Assembly (NCBI GenBank): GCA_009767595.1
Contig: VSDK01017448.1
Location: forward strand, 345,348-409,347
Source of the DNA: Symbiodinium kawagutii
Lineage: Eukaryota; Sar; Dinophyceae; Suessiales; Symbiodiniaceae
Length of the DNA: 64,000 nucleotides
Direction: 5' to 3'
In this document: positions 47,665 through 59,600 of the stretch, piece by piece
How positions within the stretch are numbered: position 1 is the first letter of the stretch
Layout of the letters: each line of letters opens with the position of its first letter
Notes under the pieces: model-generated
Told to the model about the DNA's origin: nothing
Database searches by the model: none
What the model saw: only the letters and a program-made list of their open reading frames with translations
Position numbers and translations under genes: made by a program

Positions 47665-48510
47665 GTAAGCAAAAACAGTCCCCTGCCGGCAGATAAGCAG
47701 ATCACTTTTTGGGGTACAAATTTGTATAGATTCTGCTTACTGCCCCCTCCCTGGAACATGCATACAACTGATTAAATTCTGCTTGCTGGGGGGTGAGATG
47801 AGGCCAGCTCCTTCACGTTTATGTACATGTGTAATAATGCAATGTTTACATAAACACATGAAAGCAATACATACAACCCAACCTTCTAGCCCTGTACGAT
47901 AGGAAGTAATAATGGCAAACAATATATACCAACAAGCAGCCATCAACTATTTAGTTAATAATGGTAAACGATTGTGCTCAATATGCCACTAATATTACCT
48001 AACAATGGAATCATGACCAGCCCTTGGTTGCACAATGATCTTTGCTTAACCATTATTTGGCAGCTAAATTATCTATATAACCAGGTATTGGTGGTATTGC
48101 CCAACACTCGAATGCTGTTTATGTTTGAGGGGGGTGCTGTAATTAAGCAGAACCAGCAAGCCCCAAATTTATATGTGATAAATCACGTAATCAGGTTCTG
48201 CTTACTGCACGCCAGATTTGCTGAAAACAGGCCAAAAGTTGGTTTTTGGGGACGCTGTAAGCAGAAAAATCTCTGCTTACCATCCGTCTTGAACTATAGA
48301 AACGGTGAAAGTGGAAGGGACGAGGTCAGCCTCCAGCCTTTTTTTGCGTATTACCCATGCCAATGTAATGTTCAATGCTTGCTCAGGAAGCACGAAAGCT
48401 GTGACCGTTTGCACCCGTTAACGCTCGCACCATCTCCCACCCAATTCTGGGGCCAGAAGATCATGACGATCCAACGATGAATTGACACGTTCTGCTTATC
48501 CTGGCGTGCT
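47665..48510. repeat. Cluster of TTCTGCTTA / TAAGCAGAA words in both orientations
   Basis: Copies at about 47667, 47694, 47731, 47777, 48143, 48196, 48258, 48271 and 48489, several as facing pairs (TAAGCAGAAAAATCTCTGCTTA at 48258-48279 folds on itself). They are often flanked by CCAGTAAGC or TTACTGC. This suggests nested copies of a small foldback element. Confidence 0.6.
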
Positions 48511-48797
48511 AATATCTAATCACATCGAAATAATTCATCAGTCAATCATCATTAATCCATAATTGAGTTTTTGCTTGACTCCATGACTTTTGACAGCTTC
48601 GGGAGAAGATATTTCAGCCTTCGGCTATTTTTGCTGACATGTTGCTTTGGGAATTCAAGTGGCATAAACTCACTTGGATTCGCTGGGCGTACTGCGTTGC
48701 TTCTGTTTCATTCAGCTCGTCTTTTGTTCTTTGGCCATGACCATCCTACCATGTCCTACGAAATCCTGCCAGAATCCCAAGCAGCCCGAGCCATTAG

Positions 48798-50172
48798 CCC
48801 GTCCACATCGGTCTGCGGCCCCTGACCCATGAGGAGCGCTATTTGGATCTAGACGTTAGCAAGTTTGAGAAGGTACAGTTCCCCAAAGACATTGTGAAAG
48901 CGGCTACTTGGTGTTTTGCACTGCTGGGAAAGCATCATGTTTCATTTTTTTGATATCCTCCTTCTTTTCCAGAAGCTTGAGAAATCCTGTCATTGACGGC
49001 ATTGATGTGACATGTGTGGTTTTCTAAAGATCTCGGGGACTTCTGTCATGCTTCAACAGGAATGATGCCTTCAACTCATTCCCTTAGCTTCTGGTGAATT
49101 AAAATAGCCACAAGCTCCAACCCCCGGCCTGGCATTGAAAAACAGTGGCATGAGGTGCAAGCACTGTGGGGCTCCTGGACCTCAGAGATTGGATCTAAAG
49201 AGGCGAGCGGGGAGGCCTTCTACACGGCACTTTTCGATGCTGCTCCAAGTCTTCAGCTGATGTTTAAAAGTCCCAAGGCCGTGACAGCAACTGGCCCGCA
49301 AGCTGTAAACATAAGCAGGCCACGATCGCATACCTCACATGACCTTCGAGGAATTTTCACCGCCGGGACTGCAGAAAAGTAGGTGTACCGCAATGCCATC
49401 TCCATTTGTTTCTGTGTTTTCATGATGTTGTGAGTTGGAAGGGCTAAAATCATGCAAGACCGACAAGACCCCAACAATAAAAAGAAGAGGAACCACAGAG
49501 AGATAGAGAGAGACGACCGGAGAGGATTCGCTCCCAAGCTGAGGCAATGCGCTTTATGGAAGGACTGACTGCTTTGGTGAACTCCATGGGCAATTCTACT
49601 GCGCTCTTCAAAGAAGTGGAAGCACTTGGTTTTCGGCACCTGGACATTGAAGTCACAAGTTGCTTGGCAAACGCAAAGATTTGGAGAAGTGTCATTAGAG
49701 AAGTGTCATAGAATCAAAAAGATTGCCAACACCGTGCTGTGACAGCGCCTGGGAAGAACCCCATCAACTGGGTACCGAGCTGAAGGTCTAGGCTTGTTTC
49801 TGTGCTTGCCCTATCAGATCTTATCAGTTTGCCGACTCCATTGATGTCTTTCTGTCCAGGTATCAGGGCTACCTTTTTCAGAGAAGCTTTGATGGATACT
49901 ATTGATGATCAAGTCAGTGCAGAAGACGTCCCATTATTGGCGAGAGCGGGGTTGCATGCTTTGCTGAACTACGCAGGCACATGTCCAAGTGCACTGGCAC
50001 CCTCAGACACCTGTTTCATTCTGGTTCATTAGCGGGAACTTGGATGAACTTTGGTATGTCAAACTGCCTTTGTCGCTTGGCAGGGAGTGCGTTCTGCTAC
50101 ATCCGAAGGGAGTATGCCGGGCGCATCAATACCATTTTGCGCTCTTGGAATGTGGTCCAGAAGTCCGCAACA
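48798..50172 (+). CDS. Globin-channel gene: first globin-like domain (exons 1-5)
   Basis: The first exon reads LTHEERYLDLDVSKFEK and joins by a GT-AG intron to VQALWGSWTSEIGSKEASGE. Next come AFYTALFDAAPSLQLMF and KSPKAV, the helix A-C part with the conserved CD-corner Phe. Exon 49544 gives AMRFMEGLTALVNSMGN, then LGFRHLDIEV, where the His sits where the proximal haem ligand is expected. Exon 49860 gives IRATFFREALMDTID and LHALLNYA; exon 50084 ends the fold with FCYIRREYAGRINTILRSWN. Introns have GT, GC, GT and GC donors. The GC intron 49287-49543 repeats GCAA at the start of the following exon. Haem binding is inferred from the His and Phe positions only. Confidence 0.85.
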
Positions 50173-50522
50173 GAGGCGTGTTTTGTGAACCAACACGCCA
50201 GGCTTTAACCACGTACTGGGGCTTTCCAATGGCCGTCCACACTCTCCACACGATCACGCTATCCGTTCACCGTTCACCGTGACGGTATAATGATGGTGAT
50301 GATGATGATGACGACGCTGATGACGATTACGATGACGATGATGATGACGCTGACGCTGACGACGGCGAAGGCGATGCCGCTGACGATGATGATGCTGATG
50401 ATGCTGATGATGCGCTGATGATGCTGATGATACTGACGATGCTGACGATGACGACGACGACGACGCCGCCGACGACGACGACGACGGTGATGGTGATGGT
50501 GATGGTGATGGTGATGGTGATG

Positions 50523-50602
<80 letters not shown>

Positions 50603-53600
50603 CGACCGTGGAAAGTTGTGGAAGTTTCAGACCTTGCTGCACTTCCGCCAGGCAGCCCAGCAGGAGGACCCGGGGAATTTTTGGAATGATTAGATGTGCC
50701 TAGTGTGCCTAGTGTGCTTGATTTATATGAATTAGACGCCGATTCGTTGGACCAGGAAACAGAGGATGCCGATGAAGATGAAAGCGGCGAGGCAAAGGAA
50801 CAGAAGGAACCCAAGGAACCCAAGGAACCGAAGGAATCGAAGGAAGCGAAGGAACCAAGTTCTCCGAAGACGGTGACCGGCACATCCCCTGAGGATGAAG
50901 AAGTTTTGCCTGATGAAAAGGAGATGAAGGTCCCGACAACTTTCAATGAGATGCTTCTCTTCAATGCATCGGTGATGGGCTATGGTGCAAGCACATGGAT
51001 GAGTATCGTGCTGGTTCAGTTCGACGACATGGTGAGGAATGTTGCCAACTTCACGCGTTTGCAAGAGGAGAGCGATGTGATGTCGCTGGTGCTCGCGAAG
51101 TATAAGGGTAAGATTTTGTTGAACGAGTTCAAAGCAGTCACCCTGGCTTCTTTGCGATCGCTACTGCCCCAGGACCTGTAGAGCCATGAACATTGTCCAT
51201 TTATAGATGTTGTAGTAGTTGTTTACTTTGAGCACTGTAAGGATTTGTTCTCGCTCGCAAGGATTGGGACTCTGAGCATGAGGTTGCTTGGGGTTGGCTT
51301 TGGGAAAACATCGAAGGACTCTTGAGCGGAATGCTAGGCCCGGTAGCTCATGGTAGCACTGTGGCACTGCACTTCCTTGTCGCAGCATGCCATTTTCGCA
51401 GCGGCAGGCAAGCCGGCACTGCAAGAAAGAGCCCTGGAACGCTTTATATCCCACTTAAGCGAGGAGGACCTTTCGGCAATGTAGTGATTTGATGTGCATA
51501 TGGTCTGGTGCTCACGAAGATACTCTTACAGCAGTTCTCTTGTAAAAACTTGCTTAGTGGCAGTGGTACGTTTGAGCTTGCATGATTGAGTTTTTCATTG
51601 TGCAAGTGTTGGCAGCATTACATCCATTCGCTAGTTCTTAGACGAGTCATGAGAGGCAGCGTTGGGCTTTGCTAGGAGCTGCGGAAGATTGGGTCGAGTC
51701 TTTTCCCGGCATTCTTCGATCTTGCTCCAGCTGGGCAGGAACTGATCCCACCATGATCCCAATCTCACCGATTCATGATATTTGTGTTATTCGGTGCTCA
51801 CTGTCGGACATGGAGGAAATAGTTGTTGCATGTTTTTGCATGCATCGGAGATGATACGAAGTTTCCTTTTTTAGGTTTTGGCCTTGAGAAAGGCGTCGCT
51901 CATCTTGCTAGGATTTCTTGAAGCAGTCCGCCACACGAATCAACTTCATTGGGGACAAGGTGGTTGGAATGACCCTTGAGATGTACCGCACGCCCCGGCA
52001 CATGGTTGAAGCAATTTCTGCCTTGGGCTTACGACATGTGGGCTACGCAGTGCCCACAGAAATGTGCCTTGGTAGCACCACTTGGAAGCACTTGTGACTG
52101 CTTGGTGACGGGTGGCTGCATGGATGGCCATGGATGGGCGGTCAGAGTCTGGGATCTCCTTGTGTCTCTGTCACGTTGCTTATAACAGTTTGCGCATCAG
52201 AAATGTGGTAAGTTTGCGTGTTCAATGTAGTCGCTTGGCTTAGCAGCTTAGCATATCTTAGTATGGCAAGGTATGGCATGATTCTGTTTGGCTGCCCTTG
52301 AGTTCATCACATGACTGGCATGCGACCACTCACAAGGCTTCCAAGGACACAAGCAGCCGAGGTTTCCACCTTTCGTTTCGGCAGCGGTGGCGCTCCTTCA
52401 ACGCCACACTACTGATGAGAACCTTGATTCCAGTTATCACTGTCTGACTTGAATCCCCAAATAGTGCGGGGCCCCCGCTAAGGGGTTAGCCTTCGGTGGT
52501 GGAAAGGCCAGGGTTTAGAGCTCTCCTCCGGTTCTGCGTTTTCTCGTGCGGTGCTCGTTTTTGGAGCTAGTAGCAGCCATCCAACAGGCTAAAGACAGAT
52601 CAGCGGAGCGTTCGCCACCCCAAAGACAGCTGTGCAAAATTTTGCACTACGGCAACCGCTTGTTATCATTGAGAAGCTAAGGTAGATTGCTCGTAGCTAA
52701 GTTACAATTGTGTGAGCTGCTTGTGCATGATCAAAAAAACAGAAAACATTTGCCGGAGTGTTTGAGCATGTTTAAAGCATTTTAAAACCAACAAAGCAAA
52801 AAGCACCCGAAACATGTTCATTATCCATCATCATTGAAACCATTTGCGATCCTTGGCTGTATTGGGAACAATACTGATTCTGATTCTATAATGTTAATCA
52901 GCTCGTCAAACCATCAAGAGCAAACCTTACTTATTCAACATATTTTGATATGGATGAATTGTTGCAGCTACCCCAGCAAGGCGGTATTGACCAAGTTCAT
53001 GTGGAAAACATCCAGCACATTTGTCAGATTGTTCGAAAAATCGACGAGGCAAAGCCATTGTTCAGAGCACTTGAAAAACAAGAACATCCACCCAAACAAA
53101 AACCATTCCCAACTCTACCAAAGAAATCACCCCAAATTCCATGCTTCAGCACTACCCCTACCCTGGCTGGCTGCTCTGAACACGAGTAGAACTGGCATTA
53201 TTCAGGATTACCCCACTAATCAGCACACAACACCGAAATTTGGGCTGTACCCACCATCAGAAAAAAGTCGTTGAATCTCCGAAAAAATGTTTCATGGGGC
53301 GCCATGACTCCTCAATCGCCACAGAAGTTGGAAGGAAACCATTCCCCTTTCAAGGGTGCACCCTGCATTTTTTGAATTTTTTATGTTTGGTACCCTCCTC
53401 CCAGGGTTCACTCCGGATCCTGTTGCAGCGTTTGAGCCTAGAAAATTGAATGCCTCAATTGGACCCAAGATTGTACAAAAAATCATGCAGAGCAAACAAA
53501 TCAAACAGAATCACCAGGGAATAAGGAATATGAAGAACTTGAACAGGCACCAAAAGGTCAGCATTGGATGTGGGAAGAATTGTTGGAGGCTTACCCTTGG

Positions 53601-56600
53601 CACATCCCAAGGCTGGTCGTCGAGGCCTTTCGATGGTCTTTGGCCTTGGTGGCCAAGATTCTCGTGAGGAGCATCACCGAAGGATCCACCTTGGCCACTC
53701 AGCACTAGACTCACTAGACATTACTTTTTTGATAGCAACTGGAGGATCAAAACACTCAGGAAAGGGACTTCAAATGACCTTCAAGTCTCTTGTTGTTTCT
53801 TTCCGCTTTTGCTAATTTCCATTGCGTTCAGCTTGGCAGAACCGCTATACAGTGCAACCCCCTTCACTCTGGGGATGAAATGTGATGTAACATTCCGCTT
53901 CGATTTGTTTTCTTCCCGCGCTATGCCTACTCATCGAAAGTTCAGCCTTTGGTCCAATTGAAAAACTTCACGCTTGCTGCAGCCTGATGCTCCCAAGATG
54001 CTCCCAAGCTTTATCGCAGGTGATGAAGGCAATCAACACCAACAACAAGCTCACCCTGACGAAGGCATCTTGATGTTGTCCCTTTTTCAGATAGATTTTC
54101 CACCCAAACATCAACATCTACCAACATGGTTGCTTCAAGATATGTCGAGGTCCAAGCTGGACAATGAACTCATCAATGACAAACAGATTGAAGGTCATTG
54201 AAGATTGAAATGAGGGGCCATGGCAGTCATAGAACCTCCACACCAAAACGCAAAAATTTAAAGCGCTTCCTTCAATGTTTCAATCCATTTCATGGATTGG
54301 TAAAGAGGTGCAATGGAAATCTGGGGCCGGTCAAGTCATAGATCAGAATCAGAAATTTATGAAAACAGCAAGTCATGCTACGCTGAAGGTGGGCAGTAGG
54401 GTGTTCGGTGAAAGACTCCCGAGTATCGTATACCATTGTAGCAGTCTTGAAAGTGTGGGGTGGCAATTGCCCACGGGCACAGATATGTGATTTGATGAGA
54501 CGGGACTGCTGAGGCTACACGCAACAAATTTAGCAACAATGGGAAAATTGCCTATCATTAAGAAGGTGAATGTGATAGCTTAGGCAGCAGGACACATATA
54601 CCTGGATCTTCCAAAAGGCTGAAAAGACGGCCTGAAGCTGAAAATCAGCCTGAACAGTTTTCGGGCTGAAATCTTGAACTCAGGCTGAATTAGAATCCGG
54701 GCTGATTTCCTGGTTTTAACATGATGTTTACGTAGTGCAACATCATGCATCCTTGATTCCTTTAAAAAGCCCTAGACATCTCGTGGAAATTATTTTCGAA
54801 AACTCATTCGGGCGGAAATTGCCACACAACGGGCGGAAATTGCCACAATTCGGGCGGATGGTGTTTTCCAAACTTTTACACATATCCTTTAAAACTCCAA
54901 CAACGGTTCCTGTGTAATTTCCAACCTGTGTGCCATACTATCCATCAAAAGTCCCGAAAACTCGTTCGGGCGGAAATTCTGAACTCGGGCGGCGGGTATG
55001 TGATCCGGGCTGAAATTTCAGCCTGAATGGATTCGAGCTGAAAAAACGGCCTGAGGAAGGCCCAGGATATATAAAGGAGCGATATGGGTGGAAAAGCTCG
55101 TGACCATAGGATGCAGCCACGAACTTGCCAAGGAAACTAAAAGCAATGATTGTGATTGGTAAATATTTGCAACAGATTCAGTACCGTTTTTAGATGGCAA
55201 CCTTAAACTGAATTCAGGCCATTTCAAGCTTGGAAGGTTCAATGCTGGTATAGCCGAGCCTTTAGAGCCTTCAATTCACCCTGCTGTCGACTGGAAAACG
55301 TGGATTTGGGACCTATCGGGACCTCATTGTTTTCAATCCTAACGTAGCGGGGCTTAGAATTCAACGCTTTCCGACTTTGTGCCTCAGAGACCTTTGGAAA
55401 GGTGCAACTTGCTTTGACTTATCAGCTTTTGTTTCATTATATGGAGGCAGGTGTTGGCATGGTATACCAATGTTCTTGCTCAATGTTGAGAGACACATTT
55501 GGCACACGATCAATTGGCTTTGCGCATTTAGCGGTAGATTGTTCACTAAAAGATGCTGAAAGATTGTGCTTACAAATCTTACAAGTTTCTCTGTTGAATT
55601 GCTCGGGGACCCAGACGTGCCCTGCAGAATTGTAGGGGGAGAAAAAAGATCCAAGCTGAATGTCCACGCGTCAAAACAACGTGATGCAGTCATCCCCTTG
55701 CGCCTCTAACCACTGAACGTATGAGGCACTTGTCCACTTGATCCAAACTTTATTTGCATCAGCATCATTTATTTTGTATCCCAGCATGGTCAGCATCGGC
55801 TTGTGACGGGGTTCCTTGTGGGTTGTGCAGATTGAACGGGCTACTGAAACGTGCTTTTTAGCATTTGAGAGTGTGTTTCACCAGTGAAGCAATCAGAAAG
55901 CCCCACAATGCCAATGTGGCGGACAATTCGAAGAAGATTGTAGAAAGCGCTCAACGGATTTTAATTTACATGGCAAATGTCTCGGTATTTTGCTGTTCAC
56001 TGAGTGCTGATGACAGGCCATGGATGTATCTGCAAGAGGTGGGTCTGCAAGGGACAGATGACAGATGGGTGGAGCATGTGAGCATTTGTGAGCTGCTGCC
56101 GTTCGCAGGTCAACGCGCTAATGACTTGCTTAGCATCACCGTCGGCACCCAGTCCATCTCGCCATTCTATTGGTCAATCGACAGTGGCTCCCTGCACGGC
56201 AGCGGGGGCAAGGTGTCGAGTTCCTCCAGCTTGCGACACCATGGGGGTACTGATATCAAGCACAGTCGTATCGGGCTGTCAAACCACGGTATCCCCCCAA
56301 AATCATGCAAAATCATCCAATATTAGTCATTTAGAGTAATACCTATAGTAACAAACCGTCGGCTTGCCAGGTCAAATCTGGTAAATCAGTTTACGTCGCT
56401 ACGTTTTGTCGTGCTTCTCTACGCTCAAGCTTCTCAACTGAGGAGCCTTGATTTGTGCACAAACGATTCTTGAAGACTTGCTGACCATCCGTGCAGACCG
56501 TTCCAACCTCAGAGGTCGAACCGCTACTATGCAGTTCCTTCTTTACCTTGGCGAAAAAATTCAAAAAAATTAGAATCATTTGCATTTTGAATTTCATTTT

Positions 56601-59600
56601 TCCTATTGAGAATGTTGGGAATTGTTAGGACTTCGTTCTATGTTTTCTATATGCTTTTACTGCTGCAAGCTGGCTACGTAGTAGCGCTGCCACTTTCAAG
56701 GCGATGTTTACTACTACGGTTGCGATAACCTCTTCACACGTCACCCTGAAGTGATCAAACGGATTTGCACAAGCGCCCCATCGTTGCTTCCAACTTTCCT
56801 GGACGGCTTGGTGTGGCGGTCACGACAGACAAATGAAGGCAAGGAGATGCAATGAAGAATGAAGTGATTCGAAGTGGTTGCATGCAGAAACGTCATGAAA
56901 CGCTTGTCCTTGATACCTTTTCTATCCTTTTCTTTTCTTTGTGTTGGCGCGAATTGCCTGGCTGCCAATTTGATCCAATTTGCGGTCTGCGCTTGGCTCC
57001 AGACGCCACTATGGAACAGAAACAGAAGACTCCAGATCAATTCAAAAGCCACCAGCAGCTACTGATGCGGAGTCAGAATTTCTATTTGTGGCATAGGCAT
57101 AGGTTATTATAGTTATTATAGCTGCGTGATGTTTTATTGTTTGAGTGTAGATGCTGACATATGCATATCTCGATTGTTAGGTGGCTGTGCCAACCCATAC
57201 ATTTATATTATATTTACCGATGCTTGCATATTGAACAAGTAGATGTATAGATAAATCTCTTTTTCCATACGTCGGGGGGCGCGCGTACGAAAACGTGCGC
57301 ATCTACATGCTAGTTGGCAACATGTGAACGTTTGGATTCTTCAAAATGCCTGTTTTGCAAAGAGATTCCCGGGAAGGATGATGATGGACGGAGTTCTGTT
57401 TCTGTTGCGCGGCAGGCATGCGAAGGGTAAACTACTACGTGAAACACTTGATTCAGGACTGTACCTGCTTTGTCCTTCCGCTGACTGCGTGATCAGTGCG
57501 TCCACATTTTGCACACTAGCTTCCTCGTATTTGCAGGATCTGGACGGCAATTTCAGTTCCAACTTGGAATGGCTGGTGGCTCACGGAGACCCGAATACGA
57601 TAAGACATCCCACAGTGATCCTTTTTGCGGACATCTTGTGGCACAGGGTCGCAAGTTTCAAGTTCGTGATCTCCAAGCTATTCTCCGTTTTCATCCTGAT
57701 TGTCTTCATTTTTGGGCAAGCAGTTTTGCTCAACCATGATAGTTCAAGTCAACGAGAAACAGAAGAATACGTGATGTTTGCCTGCCGCATGGTCAACTAC
57801 CTGGGCAGCATAACCAAGCTCGTAGTGAGATGCTTGGCTCAAAGCAGGATGGGTGTGTCCGAGAGGAGAACTCACGTTCAGTCACATGTAATAGATGTGG
57901 GATTCAAATAGGGTTTGGTCATTTTTGTTTGGGAAAGTTTGGGGAGGAGATTCGGAACGGGTTTCAATTTCCGTGTGGGACTATGATATTTGGTCCGGAA
58001 TTGCTAGGTGTTTTCCTTATCCCATGTCATACCGATACTGTTTCTTCTGATTCCCTCTAATTAGTATTCGATAGTATTCGTTTTCCTTGCAGGTTACTTC
58101 AATTTGCCTCTCAGATTCTTCAGTATCCGGGGTCACTGGATCATTGGTGGAAAGGATGGCTTTGTGAAATGAAGCACGCGTTCAGCTCACATTGTGTAAC
58201 ACATGGACCGCACAAGGCGGTGGCAAAATTTTCCAGAGGTAGCCCACAGGAAAAGAGGTTGGCTGAAAGGATTGGAGAGCGATTCACTGAAGAAGGAGGC
58301 GTGCGGAATATTTCCTGTGATTGTTTCGGTCCGATTTCTGCATGTCCGTTGCTGTGACCGTTTGTTTGTTTGTGTCCATTTGCATCTGTCTCTTATGTAC
58401 TCTCTCTCTCCCTCTCTCTCTGGTGTTTTTGTTGCTGCTGGTGTGTTGTTTTTTCTTGCTTTTTCTTTGTTTTGCTTTTTGTGGCTGGTGATTGTTTTTG
58501 TTGTGCTGATGTTTTTTCTTTTGCGCTTTTTGTGCTGCTGTTTTTTCTCTGGCAATGTTTCTTTCCTTGTGTTTTTTCCGGTTGTCATTTTTCTTTGGTG
58601 TTTTTTCAACTGTGTTGGCGTTTTTTTCTCTACAGTGTTTTTTGTGCTGTTTTTTCTTTGGTGTTGTCTCTTTGCTGCTGTTTTTCTTTGCTAGTTGTGT
58701 GTGTGTTTTTCTTCGTTTTTTTTTCTGCTGGTGTTTCTCCAGCATTTGTTTTTGCCGCTGTGTTTTTCTCTGTCTTTGTTTCCTGGTGTTCTTCTTTATT
58801 GTTATTTTTGTGCTGTTGTTTTTCTCTGCTGGCTTTCCTTTGATTCGCTGGTGTTGTTTCCGAGATGATGCTTTTGATGACGGTTGGTCATTTTTGACGA
58901 TTGAATGGATGGTGATGATGACGATTCATGATTCATGATTGGTAATTGTCCGGTCCGGAGCTCAGCTACGGACCGAGCGTAGGGCAAAGCTTTCAGAAGC
59001 CCTGGCAAAAAAATGACTTGATATTGATGGTTTCTCAAAATAGGGGTACCCCCAAATCATAGTAATAAACCAGCTATTTTTTGGGCCCCCTATTTTGAGA
59101 AACCACCATATTGATGATTTGGTGATGATTTTGCTCTGTCTCTCTTGGAACATCCAAAAGCGTCCCCAGACCCGTCAGATTGTAACGATTCTTGGACACA
59201 TAAACTGGCCTCTGAACCTGCCACTTTGCCGAGCAAAACTATCACGCACTCGCATCTTTGATCTCGCAGACTAGCTGCAAGTTTCCGCAAGTCTGATGTT
59301 CGCTTATGTGACAGCATGTGTAATTACATGGATATATGATATTTATATATATATATATATAAAAATGAGTCTATAATTATTTGCATATATGTATTTCGTA
59401 CGTGTATATAATATGTAAATATGTAGAGGTCTATATACCTACATCCTGGTCTGTTATTCGGACCGGCCTTTTTTGGGAAACATCCAAGAACAGAAGCGTA
59501 AGCTCAAAATGAGGCCAATTGCGCAAATTTTTCACCGACCTTCGCAACAGAGACTACCGCCCTCTTTGCGGAATACCGGTACCAGCATATTTGTTCAATG

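Noticed and set aside
58090..58160. Candidate channel exon (YFNLPLRFFSIRGHW) after a TTGCAG acceptor
   Set aside because: The exon at 59514 joins the preceding exon in phase with the expected family order, leaving no place for this segment.
58203..58938. Hydrophobic Phe/Leu/Val-rich frames looking like membrane proteins
   Set aside because: Translation of a T-rich simple repeat; several frames are equally open.
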